Shown here: one piece after another, positions 10,830-23,034 of the stretch | Layout: the number at the start of each line of letters is the position of its first letter | Numbering within the stretch: the first letter of the stretch is position 1 | Assembly (NCBI GenBank): GCA_016081115.2 | Contig: CM071931.1 | Coordinates: 26,822,317-26,886,316, forward strand | DNA length: 64,000 nucleotides | Direction: 5' to 3' | DNA from: Rehmannia glutinosa | Taxonomy: Eukaryota > Streptophyta > Magnoliopsida > Lamiales > Orobanchaceae | The notes under the pieces: generated by a model | The model's input: only the letters and a program-made list of their open reading frames with translations | Database searches by the model: none | What the model was told of the DNA's origin: nothing | Translations under genes and position numbers: made by a program

Positions 10830-12841
10830 GTATATTTGATTTTATTCCTTTTTTAATTTCTATAGCAGCTTGATAAAATAAAATTTTAGTTCTAGATATA
10901 ATTATTGTTAATCTTAAATTCTGATATTTTTGGATTGTTGGGAACAATTGCATATGATAATATATATATAAATAAATAAGAAAATAAAAGATTTGGTCAT
11001 AGCAAACCAATATTTGGTGGACCAATTTTTTCATTTTGGCACTTAATTCAGTCTAATTAAGGTATTCTTAACTAATTAAGGTAGATAAACACAAGAATCC
11101 TATATTACCGTAACTCTCCCATCTATCCCTTTTTTATCACGGTCATATATATATATATATCTCAAATATTAGGTTAACAAAGATATCAAAATATCGATTC
11201 CTTTCTTTTCTAATTAATGCGTTTTTCAAGTAGCAATACTGGTAATGTATTCTCTCTTCCCTGATTTTGCTGCTTGTTTACATGTATAATATATGTTGCT
11301 AGGTGACTGATGTTGCTGCTTGTTTAACCATTTATGTTTACATCGAATGCCTGCGACTTCAAGTTTTCCGATGTTGTCTTCTCCATTGTTTTTCTAAAGG
11401 TGATTAAATCTGAAAAAGAGACAGTTGATTAACCCCCCTTAGGTTAATGGCATGAGTTTTGTGACTTGTTAAAACAATAGTTAAAAGGTTGTGATTTTAG
11501 GCTTTGATTTGTTTGATAAAATACAAAATATACCAACTGTTAAATCAAAATAATTGGAGATAATCCATCCCACTTGTCTTGACATATGTCAAATGGGAAT
11601 TTGGTTGAGATTGGTATGTCAACTGTTAAGGACTCCGCCACGGCGGCCATAGCTGCGGCCAGGAACTAGGAAGACTATGTTTGGCGAGATGTAAATCAAT
11701 TAACGATATTGGGATGTTAAATCGTCGAATTGTGTCTGATGTTAAATCCATAATATATTGGCTTTGTGTTATTTAGTAATTTGTTTCTGGGAAGAAACCA
11801 ATAGTGGACATGTATTGTAATTTAACATAGAATTTAGTTGTGTTACTACAATTTGTACCAGTTTTTTCAGTCCGACAATTAATATGGTTGGTGAAATGGT
11901 GTTTGCTAGAATGTTTGGGAGCTCGGACGGGAGCCTGTTTCCTTATCACCTTATCACCTGTTTCCTTATCACCTTATCACATGTTTCCTTACAGAGTGTC
12001 TATCTTTCTTTTCTGCTGCATTATTTTGTGCCTTATCCTGTTTTAGATTTATTGTGTCGTCTTTGTATAGTTGTGTATATATTATGAGACTGCGCCAAAA
12101 AGCAGTCGGCTTTAGGATAAAATATATATGTAGTTTTGCTAGGATGAGTGTGATTTCTCAAAATCTGTGATTCCATTGCAGGATGAGGTTTTTCTCATGT
12201 ATTGATGATTTTTAGCACATGCAACCATTTTTAGCAAAAGTGTTTCAAGTACCTACTTTGTATCCCCATTAAACTGTCAAACAACTAATGGAAGCAAAAA
12301 TATTCAGGGAGCCGTAAACTTACCTCATAAGGAGCTCTCCTAGTACTCACTGCATCATTTTCATTAAATATAGGAACAACTTTTAGAGACAACAAAGTTT
12401 TGTGATCTCGTTGTCTTTGTTTTAAAGTCGGATCTTTGAAATCATTGCCGTAACTAGAAGTTGTGCGAGATGTCACTCCAATCAGTATGAGAAAATTGAA
12501 AAATCATCATGATATAACTTACATGTGCATAAAGTAGTATATTTATCAGAAGACAATTTAATTCTTATAAACTAGCACAATACAAAGCAAAGAGCACAAT
12601 AGAATCTAATTTTGTTTATCTACATAATGATTAACTTACAGCTTTTTTCGCCACATGATGTATAGTTGAATCTTATTTTGTTGATCCAAACAATAGAATT
12701 TTTTTTTACAATTCATATGATGTTATTAAAATAATATTTTCATGAGCTCATTTTGTTAACACTGTTCTTGTGACAACAAGTGATTTTCTTTAGCATTTTG
12801 TATGAACTCATTTACTTATGAAATTAATTGTTTTCATGTAG
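10830..12841. other. Mostly non-coding stretch with one exon-like segment
   Basis: It is AT-rich with no recognisable gene. On the minus strand, 12330-12478 keeps an open frame (SYGNDFKDPTLKQRQRDHK is part of it) and ends at GAG|GTAAGT near 12329, which looks like a genuine exon end. I do not recognise the protein. As it lies within 1.6 kb of the antisense kinesin fragment and on the same strand, it could belong to the same captured gene, but that is only a guess. Confidence 0.3.
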
Positions 12842-13437
12842 AGTTATTAAAAATGGCTCCAGGAGCTCGCAAATTGAAACCAAAAAGCATCCCAAACAAT
12901 TCTCAACAAAGTTTCATAAGTCAAACTATCAGGGATGTTACATCTAATTCAACACCTCGTAGAAGTATCAGACAGCTTTTTAACAAAGCAAATGTGGCTT
13001 CGGATGGTGCAAATGAGGCATTGGTTACAACTAAAACGAACGATGGTTCCATTCAAAGAGGTGAAACTACAACAAATCCCACCAATGAGCACATGCCAAA
13101 CTCTGAAGTTCAATCAACTCAAAGTCCTGAAATTCAACCAACTGAGGACATTCAAGATCCATCATCTGAAGCAAATGATATCGAAGGTATACATTTCTTT
13201 ATTTTCTGCTGCTGGTGAGGGCTGTGCGGCTCTATTAGTTGTTATGCTATCTACTTGTTGTACTTCAAGCGGCACATAAAAACTTAAATCAAATTAAGGT
13301 AACCAACTATTGGAGAGTCTGAGGACCATGTAATGTTGTATTGTTGTGATCTTGTAAAATTCTATTGGGCTAAACTTGAAGTAGAAAAGTATTAATGGTT
13401 TTCAAGGTTTGGTTCATTAGTGGACTTGTACAAATAT

Positions 13438-13563
13438 GCACATCTCCATACTATGATTTCTTAATATTGATTGTGACTTGTATATATTTTAATCATCGTT
13501 CACATTGTCAGATAGCCTGCATGGGGCATATAAATGGTAATTTCACATAGTATGGAGATGTGC
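13438..13563. repeat. 18-bp perfect inverted repeat (hairpin arms)
   Basis: GCACATCTCCATACTATG at 13438-13455 is exactly reverse-complemented at 13546-13563, leaving a 90-base loop. It lies in intron 1 of the TNPA-like gene, close to the captured kinesin fragment. It could be a small foldback insertion. Confidence 0.8.
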
Positions 13564-13899
13564 AGATTTTTCCTCTTCTCGAGTCTTGATTAGCATGCCG
13601 TGGCAATAATTTTCTTTAGATGTGCTACCTGTGTCTTGCTGCCCAAAAACTCTCATATTTATGATTGTATTAAACCTGGTTGGGTAGTATTTGGAAAAAA
13701 TACACTTTAAAGGAGGCACTAAATTAAGCTTTTCGATATCATCAAACTAAATAATCATTTATTATGCTTTTTCATATTATTTTGAAGTTTTTGTATTAAT
13801 TAGCTTGAAGAAAGATTTAATTCAAATGACATAGCTGCTAACACGTATTTCTTGCAAAATGTGATGATGAAAAATAATTGTGTGCAAAACAAGATTTAC

Positions 13900-14452
13900 G
13901 TGTTCCATCAATTCTCGTACATCCCCTGCATCTTTCTTTGTTTTTTGCACCCAGCTCAACCCTAGATACCCTTTCAGTAAACTTTAAGGTACGTAAGGTT
14001 TCACTGTAAGAAGTAGCATCAGGATTAAGCTGCACAAACATAAATGTCTTCTCCTGACCACCTGTGGCATAACCACAACATAGATGATATCTTAAATAAT
14101 ACACTAGTATCAAGGACAAACAGGTCACAGTTTTATTCTAAATTATTAAAAAAGTGCGAACGAAAACTAGATGAAATTTTGAGCAAAAAATCTGATTAAT
14201 TACAATGTTAGCAAGTTGTCGACCAAAGAGGTCATCAGGATATTCAAGATAATAGATGGTGGTAGCCTCTATGACCTTAAAAAAATGATGTACCTAATGA
14301 GCTCTGGAGGACTTGAGTGAGCTTGCTGTTCGATAGGGAACATGAGCATTCTTTTGTGCCAAAGTAAAGATGACATCACCAAGGTCAGATAATGATTTAT
14401 TTATATGTTGTGCCTCTTTAAGCCTGTCTCCTGTTACCTCTGAACGGTCTAT
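13900..14452 (-). pseudogene. Kinesin motor-domain fragment (KIN-14-like), two exons with intron
   Basis: Kinesins are microtubule motors. Exon 1 (14294-14452) reads IDRSEVTGDRLKEAQHINKS then LSDLGDVIFTLAQKNAHVPY. This covers the end of the switch II region and the following HVPYR motif. One base is missing before NSKLTQVLQSSLG. Exon 2 (13900-14061) reads GGQEKTFMFVQLNPDATSYS, then TLKFTERVSRVELGA. A final ELME-like stretch sits in a shifted frame and ends at a GTAAAT donor. The intron (14062-14293) is kept, with a GT start and CAG end at the position usual in plant KIN-14 genes. This is therefore a genomic copy, not a retrocopy. The P-loop and neck are absent. The fragment is antisense in intron 1 of the CACTA TNPA-like gene, which suggests gene-fragment capture. 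FVQLNPD favours the KIN-14 class. Confidence 0.85.
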
Positions 14453-14702
14453 TTCAATAAAAATCTGTTCTCTGTTTATGGTTTTGAATTAGGAGGAGAA
14501 TTGATTTTTGTGGTTTAAGTGGGCTTGTGTGGTTATTGATATTGGATTGGGCTTTTTAAAGTTACATCTTATTTTCGAAAAAAGCTGCTTCTAGCTTTTT
14601 TCAATAAAAATTTGTTCTCTATTTCTAGTTTTGAATTGGCAGGATAATTGATTTTTGTGGTTTAGGTGGGCTTGTGTGGTTATTGATATTGAATTGAGAT
14701 TT
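14452..14702. repeat. Diverged direct repeat next to the captured kinesin fragment
   Basis: Copy 1 (about 14453-14555) and copy 2 (about 14600-14702) share TTTTGAATT, GATTTTTGTGGTTTA, GTGGGCTTGTGTGGTTATTG and ATATTG in the same order, about 147 bp apart. Copy 1 begins exactly where kinesin homology stops, so the duplication may mark the junction at which the fragment was acquired. Confidence 0.75.
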
Positions 14703-16344
14703 TTCTTGAGGATATTGTTTAACAATTTTTAAATGTATAGATGCAGCTTTCAACTCTAAGAAAAGAGGGCGTGGTCAAACAATGGGCAAGGGCATTATGA
14801 AGGCATTTGCTTCTTCTGGAAATAAAATGAAGGTAACTGTGGATCCATTATTAGGAAGACCTAAAACTCGAGAGGAAGCCGCAAAGCTTTCAAGTCAAAT
14901 TGGCGTGGTAACTCGAGATGTCCTACCAGATGCCCAAGAGGTGGAAAGATGTAGATGAAAAAATGGTGTGGAATCAAAGCTTTGATCATTTAAAGGTGCG
15001 AGTAAAGTAAATTATTTTATCTCATGATGTTCATTTTTATGTAATCTAAAATGATCATTATATATATGACATGTAGATCCACATGGATGTTAATATGGAT
15101 GATCCGGGGGTTAGACAATGCATGATCGAAAGGCTAAAATCTAGTGCCGCATAACGACGTCACAGTTACATTTGCATTACAAGAAGTATGCAAGTTTGCA
15201 AGAGGCTAAAAATAACAAGCCTTCTTCTTTGAGTAAACAAAATTGGGAGGAATTGTGTGACTTATTTGCATCGTCAATTCAAGGTAACAAGTTTTAAATT
15301 AATATTTATTTTCAAATATTTTTACATATTTTCTTATAATATGTCTATATATTATCTTACAATATTATTGTTCTTGTTTTGGCAGCACCAAAGTTCCACC
15401 AATACTGGAAATCGAAAACAAGTGCGAGCTCCACATATTTCTTGCAGAACGCTTTTTACAGTTCTTCAACATGAAATTGTGAGTTGTTATTAAGTAACCT
15501 TAAATTGACACTATTTCTTATATTTTTACTGTGAGTTTTTTCCTTTTTTTTTACTAGGCTCAGAAAGAGCTAAATGGAGAACAATGCGATAGGATTGAGT
15601 TCTATAAACGTACTCATTATAAAGAAAACGATGGTTGGTCAACAAAGTGGAGGCAAAGAAAATTGGGTAAGTCATTTTGACTCATTTTCAATATCTAGCT
15701 TTGCTATTAACCATGATATTAATTGTGTACTCTTAAATCAATATATTTAAATAGGAGTTGATGATAGCAAAGCAAGAAAAATATATAGAGTAAGAAATTG
15801 AGAAAGAGTCTTTGAAGAAATAGTTCTTGAGGTGCTTGGACATGGATCCGCTATATAAAGGGTCTTGCTATGGCCCAAAGCCTCCAAGTAGATGTACCAC
15901 ATCCTTTGATTCAACTACCCAACAACTTCAAAAGGAACTTCAGGAAATGCAAGAAAAACTACAAGATTCAGAATCTCAAGTAAGTGGACTAAAGGCCCAA
16001 GTGAGTGATTTGAAAGAGCAATTGGGTCAACAAGGTGCATCTATCGACAAACTTATGGCATTTATGGTCCGGTGGGGATAATATCTAAGCTACAAAATAA
16101 GATTTCTAGGGACATATGGTTTATATTTATATGGGTATTGTTTGGATTTAGATGCCTAATGTTACGCTTTCGAATATTTTTTCAAGTAGATTTATAATTT
16201 CCATTTGAAAGTTGGATATTTTAGCATTTTCCTTATATTGATTAAATAAGCATGTTCTACTTAAACATGTTGGTTCTTTTTATTATTCATGCTTATTTAA
16301 ATTTTAAATTGCATTTGTAATATAATGTTAGATCGAAGCAAATG

Positions 16345-17895
16345 TGTAGGTTCCAAGGGTGTGAGTAAGGTTTAGAAGGGGGTTGAATAAACCTTACAAA
16401 TTTTCCGATTTTATTCCTTTTAAAATATTACAGAGTTAAATACACAACTAAGTCCTTGAGGGACAGCTAAGTTAGTTAACCAACGAGTTAGCCACTCAAA
16501 CGCACTTCGATTGAGTTGTTGATAGAATAACTCAATTTGTTTAGCCTAAACCTTAACTTGGTGATGAAATTTTCATTGAAGACTTAACACCCTTGAATTT
16601 GGTTTAAGTTTGTTTTAACACTTGATTTTAGCACTTTGTTAATTATCGGTTGGATAGCAAATTATCGTGAGATATAAAATAATATGCGAAATTAAATCTT
16701 TGAAATGTAAATGACACAATAATTTTTATAGAGGTTCGAAGATGGGGTAATTCTTCTACTCCTCTCTTCTCCAACTCTTAGAGGAATCCACTAAGTATTG
16801 ATTAGAGTACAAAGTGGTTATCGGTCCGTATACAAGTCTTGATCACACACGGTGACTTGATCCTTTGGGACTCGATGCGGAGATGCCTTGGTCACACAAC
16901 CGTGGCTTCTCGTCCGGCTCGGCTTTTTCACGGGGTGTGGTGCCTTGTTACATCAACTCACTTGCTCAAGCTTCTTGGATTTGATCACGCCCTCCAATAA
17001 CTTGAGACCTGTTCGACCTTGAACCTTTCTACAATCCTCCTTGGAATGTAGACCCCTTTGATTCTTCAAAAGTTTCCTCTTCAACAGTTTGAAGTTGTCT
17101 TTCCTTCACAACCGGTGTTGGATCGATTTCCTTGAAATTTAGGCTTGAGGATTTGCTTGAATAACTTGAGAATATTTTGGAGTTCTGATTCAATAATACT
17201 TGTTATCTCGTATGCAAGGTAACCCTTTCTCAAAGTGATTGCTCAGCCTTTTATAGTGGACTTTCAAAAATCACGCCGTTGAAGAGATAGGATGATTTTC
17301 AAAAGTCACTTGTGTTCGTTGGCTTGTCTTGTGGCGAGTCCTTGATGTTGACATTTCCTCGTATTAAATGTCTTGCGGCTTTCCAGGTTACGACCAAGGT
17401 GCGGTGCCCATTGGTTTATTCCTTTGCACGCTTCGGGGTCGAGCACTTTAAGACATAGCAAACATGGAAGTATTACTTGTTTAGGTAATATTCTTGACTT
17501 AAATGCAAATTCTTCTTTTCGATTGACTCATCTCTTGCGGTTGCCTTTTCCCCAGGTGACTTGAGTGCGCTCCAATGATTGAAAGACTCATCTGTCACTT
17601 CAACTTGACTTGGCTTCTTAAGTTGACTTGACTGACATTTCACACAGCTGTATCTTAGCTGATACTCCTTCAGTCGAGTTCTTGACTTCTCCTCCATGCC
17701 ATACTCAAATTGTTTCACAAATGAGTCTTTATTTTAGTCTTGATTGACTTCTTGTATATCCAGGCATAGGCGACTTGACTCGGCTCATACATCCCTATCT
17801 ATTACAATACAAATTACAAGGAAAATGGGGTGCCAACTTTCTAGTCTAAGTTTTACATGGCATTCATCAAAATCTAATAAATAAATTTCCCAACA
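16345..17895 (-). repeat. 3' LTR of element B (1551 bp)
   Basis: It begins TGTAGGTTCCAAGG and ends TTTCCCAACA in plus orientation, which is TGTTGGGAAA...CCTACA on the element strand. It is homologous over its length to the LTR at 23931-25514 in inverse orientation. It contains TTTATAGTGGACTTTC near 17252, a candidate TATA region read on the minus strand as CACTATAAAAGGC. Confidence 0.9.
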
Positions 17896-17915
17896 ATTTT
17901 CCTTTTTTGATGATG
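17896..17915 (-). other. Polypurine tract of element B
   Basis: On the minus strand the sequence just inside the 3' LTR reads CATCAAAAAAGGAAAAT. This is the plus-strand primer site for reverse transcription and matches the site of element A with several G-to-A changes. Confidence 0.75.
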
Positions 17916-18191
17916 CCAAAACTTAAAACATACATACAAAATGTAAATAGCAAAGATACATACGAGACGATGTAGAAACAGAGAATGTATGCGTAGAATC
18001 GATCTTTTTATTGATCATAACATTCTTGTCCTTTACACAATCACATTTTTACAAAGTGTATCGAGCAACTCGACATTTTGTATCTACACAAAAATATAGA
18101 AATTACAGATTCTTATTCAACGTACAGAAGACTTACATACATATGCACTTACAATAGTAAAATACATGAAGGGGTGAGCAGCAACACTTCA

Positions 18192-21100
18192 TCACCTTCG
18201 CTGCCTCCTTCTTTTCTCTTCAGCTCTGTCGTCCTTTGCTCTCTTTCTCTTCTTCTCATCTTCAGCTGCTTTCTTTTTCTCGTAGGCTCTTCTAGCAGCT
18301 TCGTCTTTTCTCTTTCTTTCTTGTCTTTGTTGACTCTCTTTCCACAACTGATCTTGTCTTCTATTTTCTTCTTCGATTCTCTTAACATACTCATCATTCT
18401 TCCTTTCTACTTCAAGATTTGCTATGGCATCAAATCCAGCCCAATAGATCCCTCCTTTCTTCCCTGGATCTATGTATTCAATGTTTTGGGTAGAGGTCTG
18501 TGTCCCCCTCTTCCTCCACTCGCTTCTTCCTCTTCCTCTCTGGCGTGTATTGTCATGGAGCCTTCTTCTTTTCCAAGTGAGCGACCGCTGTAGTCTCTTT
18601 GCTGTCGACTTCTTCGCCATGACTTGAGGCCTTTTTCCCAATACAAGAATGAAATTCATCGGACATGCCTTCGAAGTATCCTTCGGATTCGAGCGTTTTG
18701 AATTCATCAACTGATCTGGGCTCGTTTCCGACATCTGAAATGGCATCAGTGTCTCTTCCTGCTGGAATGCCTCCGTATTGTTTCAATATGTCCATCACAC
18801 GGGTATCCATTTTTCCTTTGACCTCCTTCATCCCTGCTTCTACTATTTTCCTCTTCTTAGACATGGGCACAACAGAGTGTTGGAGCGGCAGAGTCACTGG
18901 AAGTTTGTTGATGATGTCAGTTGTGACGAGTCCTTATTGAGGGGTTTCAGCAAACAGTAGAGTCATATCTTTTGAACCTTACCCCTCAACTGCTTTTCCG
19001 TTCTCCTTCTTCTTCTTCTCAACAGCTGTATCTTTCCTCTCTGCGACAACTGTTTCCTTTTCCTTCTCACCAACCGTCCCCTTTAGCATCTTCTGGGATT
19101 CCTCTTCCCCCTTTTTGGCATCATCAAAGGAGAGAAGAACTCCCGGGAACATACCTGCGAGCATAAAGTCTAGGCGATTGATAGTTGAGTTCGTTTGGAG
19201 TCTCGCGCGAGTACGCGCTATTCGAATTCGAGCGGGTGGCTTTGGACTCCTGGCCGCCACCGCCATTTCATTTCAAATGGCCATAAGAAGACCGAATTTG
19301 TTATTCATGTTTTCCTCTACGCTTGTGAGTTCTTTCCTGTGAAATTCTCGCAGATTCCATTTCGATATTGTGGAAGGCATGCATCCTATCAATATTTTCT
19401 TGCATCCTCCTCTTCATGTCGGCGATTATCGCGCTCCGGATCAAGATCTTATTGTGCAAAGTGCCTTAAAGTATCGAACTTTGTTTAATCCGCATTGTAC
19501 TGGGCTGCGACACCATTACCTTATCCGTACCACAATCCCTCTTAAATCTGCTGTGAGGGTGGCATCTCTACTGTCCAGTTGCATATCAAGTGAAGCTTGG
19601 TGCCATTCAATCTTTTCAATCTCAGAGTATTGTCTTGAATACCTCACGTACCTCAAGATCATCTCGATTTGTTGGCGGCCAAGAAAGATCGAAATCAAAA
19701 TCTATGGGGACAATGGAGTCGGTGGGAATGACTGGATCTGGTCGAACGTTGAAATGACGCTGCTCACGGGCTGTTTCTTCTTCAAGGTCGGGCATCTCAA
19801 TCTGGAAAGGAAAAGTTTCTTCAAACGCATCATCACGCACATATGGAATTGAAGATTCAGCTGTTCATGCTTGTGATGATTCAGGTTGAGTCGAGCCTGC
19901 TGCAGCTTTGGGAGCCTGCGCAGATGACCCGGTTTCAGCTGGGGCCTCTGGTGGTATTGACCCAGCTGGTTGAGCCTCAGCTGTCTTAACAGCTTCTTCG
20001 GTCTCAACTAGTTTATCCTTCTGAGTTGACTGTTCCTCGGCCTTATCAAGCGTCATCGGAAGATGATGAGACTTGAAGAGGTGGCTCATCATCAAAATTG
20101 AATGTTTGACGAGTAGCCTTGAGGTCTGGCTTGCTCGTACTAGGTTGAACATCCTCAACTGAGTCTTTTAGATTTGCAGGAGGGGAGGACTCAACTTCAT
20201 CTTCACCTTTAGATCCCAGAAAAGTTATGTCAGGGATGTCTTGGGAATAATGAAGGGCACTTATCTCCTTCTCAGAATCATCAATGTGGACAGGAGGGAT
20301 GTTCTGTGTTTCTACCTCTTTACCTCGGGAAGTCTCAACCTCCCGTAGGCCTTCATTACCTCCCCGGTCTCAAGCTGCAGCAAGGCACTGGACATTCCCT
20401 TGACGAGACTCAATCTTAGGGTCTTCTACGGTGGCATCCACCTGAGTCTCAACTCCGTGGATTGCACTTTCATTGCCAGTGTTAAATCTCGGGGCGATCC
20501 ATCCCCGTGCCTCGACTACATCGCGCGTCCTCGGCCGCAAAGCTATTGCACTTCACTTGGTGAGGCATTTAACTATCGGCGTCGTCGGTGACAACTTGTT
20601 GTGGTTCTTTTTCTTGTCCCTTCTCCACTTCGCATCCTAGATTCAGGGGTGGAGTCACCGGCAAAGATCCTCCGACCTAGGCAGCTGGAGGAGGAGTTTC
20701 CCCCCGGTGGCACACCACCGAGTGACTTATGTTGGGGTCACTCTTCTCCGGACTCTTGGCCGTGTCCTTTGAGTGGTAAGAAACCTTCAACATGGGTTGG
20801 CTCAACTTAGGTCCCCAAGTTCCCGGTTTCATCTCCAAGTCCCTAGATCCAACCTCTCGAGTGAGTTGGGGAAGTGGTTGCGGCAATGACAAAGTGGCAA
20901 TTTGTCACACCACTCCCAATGGATCAATCTCCAAATGAGATTTGGAAGACTCTCGTGTCCTTCCGTCACATTGCTCATGCATTATCCTGGATTCCCGCAT
21001 GGCTTTCTCGCATTTCCAACTCCTCGATGGCAGCCTGGTCCAAGTCCTCATCACTTCCGAGAAGGCATCGAAGTGAGGATGAGTATGATCGATGGTTCCA

Positions 21101-22475
21101 AAGTGAAAGGACAAATATTGGCCTTCTCACGGTCTTGACTTCCTCGCCAATCTCTCCTTCTTCTTTTCTTTGAAGATCTGCAAGATATGTAGGCAGTTCT
21201 CTTCATCCAGTGCCTGGACCACTATGGTCAACTCGAGGAAATTCATCAAATTCTTCTTCTTCTTCTATGAATTCAGGTCTCTCGAATTGTTCCCTCGAGT
21301 GACTCAACTTCCATTTCCTCCATTCTCGCAGACGATTTTGGATGTCTGGATATGGTGGAGGCAGCATAATCACATCATCGTCATCATCTTCTTGCTGTCA
21401 TTCTTTCTCAGGAATGGAGGGTAGCAGAGCTTGCTGCTCTTCACCCTCAGCAGCGTCTGTCGCAGGTGGAGATGCAGTCCTATCGATAGGAGATTCATTC
21501 TCTCACTTCTTGTTCCTCACTGTTACATCCCACACTGGTCTTGACTTGCCTCTGCTGATCGGCCTCAGCAGACTTGGCTGTTTCATCAATAACTTCTGGA
21601 GACTGCACTTCTTCAGCAGTCTCAGAGATCTTTTCCAGCTGAGTGGCAGACTCAGCTGTCTTCCCAAGCTCTGAACGCCTGGTAAGTCTTCTCCTTCTCT
21701 TAGTTCTCACCAGAGGAATGTCTGGTTCTACTTCCTCCGGTTCCTCGAAGGTAAAGGCCTTTGGAGTTGCTTTAGAGGCAACTGCCTTTCTCACTTTGGC
21801 AGTCATCTTCTTCTTTATCAACCGGCCAACTATAAGGCCATATCCCAAGGATCCTCCAAATGACCCATCGTCCTTGAAGGACTTGTTTCCAACATTCTGG
21901 CAGAGTCTGCTGTATACAAACTCAACCCAGTTGACCTTCTTCTTCTCCATGATTGCAACCATGATGATCAGCTTCGTTTTGGATAGCTGATTGAAGCTTC
22001 CAAACTTCATATCCACACATTTCGCGACGATATCCATCAACTTGTGATAATCGTCCTTCAGCAGCTTCTTATCAGCTGTGTAAACCACCTTCGCAACACA
22101 TTCAGGTCTGGCCACTTCCTTCCATGCAGCGGCCAAGTTTACATCAGCCTCAAATATCTCCGGCACTCCTTCCGATGGCAGCAAACAATGCTCCGCTAAA
22201 TCTTCAACAGTGATCGTAAGATCCTTTCCGTGAACAGAGGACTTGATGCCCTCATCGTGAACCTCAGCATTCACGTAGAACTGTGCTACCTCCTCAACGT
22301 ATGTCATCTGAAACTCCATTGTGAGAAAGGGTTTCAGTCCAGATTTCTCGATTTTGTCGGCTATCTTCTTCACAAGTGTTACATCGGAACCTTGTTTAAC
22401 CATTCCTTCAAAATCCATGGTAGAACCAGTGTGGATTTACTTTCCTAGCTTGGTGAAATCGTAGGTTGATGCCAT
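18192..22475 (-). pseudogene. Third ORF of element B (sirevirus envelope-position ORF)
   Basis: The ORF starts at an ATG at 22473-22475 (MASTYDFTKLGK), with a stop a few codons later. The longest open part is 21495-22418 (about 307 residues). It contains the AQFYVNAEVHDEGIKSSVHG and ITVEDLAEHCLLPSEG blocks that resemble the putative plant transposon protein domain seen in many plant retroelement ORFs. The middle (19.0-21.5 kb) is rich in Ala, Glu, Ser and Pro and broken by frameshifts. The C-terminal part (18192-18746) is strongly basic and acidic, with a long coiled-coil run ending in EEKRRRQRR. No signal peptide or fusion peptide could be recognised, so an envelope role is position-based only. 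The same ORF in element A is broken at other places. Confidence 0.65.
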
Positions 22476-22599
22476 TTTTCTGAGTTTTTACCGAACGAAC
22501 TTTGAAGAACTTGCTTTGAAGATTTGGTAGGGTTTTGAGAGAAAAATGCTTTCTTTGCTTTTGGAGAGATGAACAGTTTTGAGTAATGTGAGAGAGAAA

Positions 22600-22800
22600 C
22601 TGAACAAAATGGTATATATGGGTTATGAAAGGATGTGCTTTTTCAGTTTTTGAAATTTGATCAAGATCGACGGCTCAAATTTAGCACGCCGATTAGCATT
22701 TAATTGGTCGCATTTAATGCGGCAGCATTTATATCCAATCATATGCTTTGTCGTGCAGCTTTTGACTGTACCTGTCATTATCACGCTGAAGTCATCCTTA
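22600..22800 (-). promoter_or_regulatory. Candidate internal promoter of the third ORF, element B
   Basis: Upstream of the ATG at 22475, the minus strand has a TATATA box (22613-22618), then a CT-rich leader (TTTCTCTCTCACATTACTC). About 170 bases further upstream is TGACTTCA (22787-22794), a one-mismatch TGA/bZIP site. The same layout occurs in element A with perfect TGACGTCA and TATAAA. Confidence 0.5.
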
Positions 22801-23034
22801 AAAACATTCCCGCTTATTAAAAACGACTGCGTTTTTGTCACTTAGCTCATGAATGACTCAGCTTACTGCTTAGCTGACTCAACTCTTCTTCTCTCTATTC
22901 ACATAGTGACTCAGCTGTCAGCTAACTCGATATAGTTGACTTTCCGATATGGCTGATTCACTTGGCTGATTTATAAGATCTGATCAGTTTTCATCTTTTC
23001 AAATTTCATCTCTTCTCATTGAGTCTTCTGAGTG

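Larger units (their letters stand above)
12853..16081 (+). pseudogene. TNPA-like (Ptta/En/Spm, transposase_24-type) CACTA gene, multi-exon, decayed
   Basis: In En/Spm elements the second gene product binds the subterminal repeats. Likely exons, each bounded by GT and AG, are 12853-13186, 14741-14995, 15077-15283, 15386-15478, 15558-15666 and 15755-16081. The first starts MAPGARKLKPKSIPNNSQQS. Exon 2 reads GRGQTMGKGIMKAF and LSSQIGVVTRDVLPDA, then shifts by one base into a KRWKDVDEKMVWNQSFDHLK frame. Exon 5 reads QKELNGEQCDRIEFYKRTHY, typical of this family. The last exon holds a GYGPKPP-like site and a coiled coil at about 15920-16060 (repeats of LQKELQEMQEKLQ type), then a stop. In-frame stops and one-base shifts in exons 2, 3 and 6 make it non-functional. 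Intron 1 is unusually long because it holds the kinesin fragment. Confidence 0.75.

Noticed and set aside
18078..18593. 171-codon plus-strand frame rich in Ser, Leu and Phe
   Set aside because: It is the reverse reading of the Lys/Glu/Arg coiled coil of element B's third ORF. The minus strand is the real coding strand, as shown by the plus-strand counterpart in element A.
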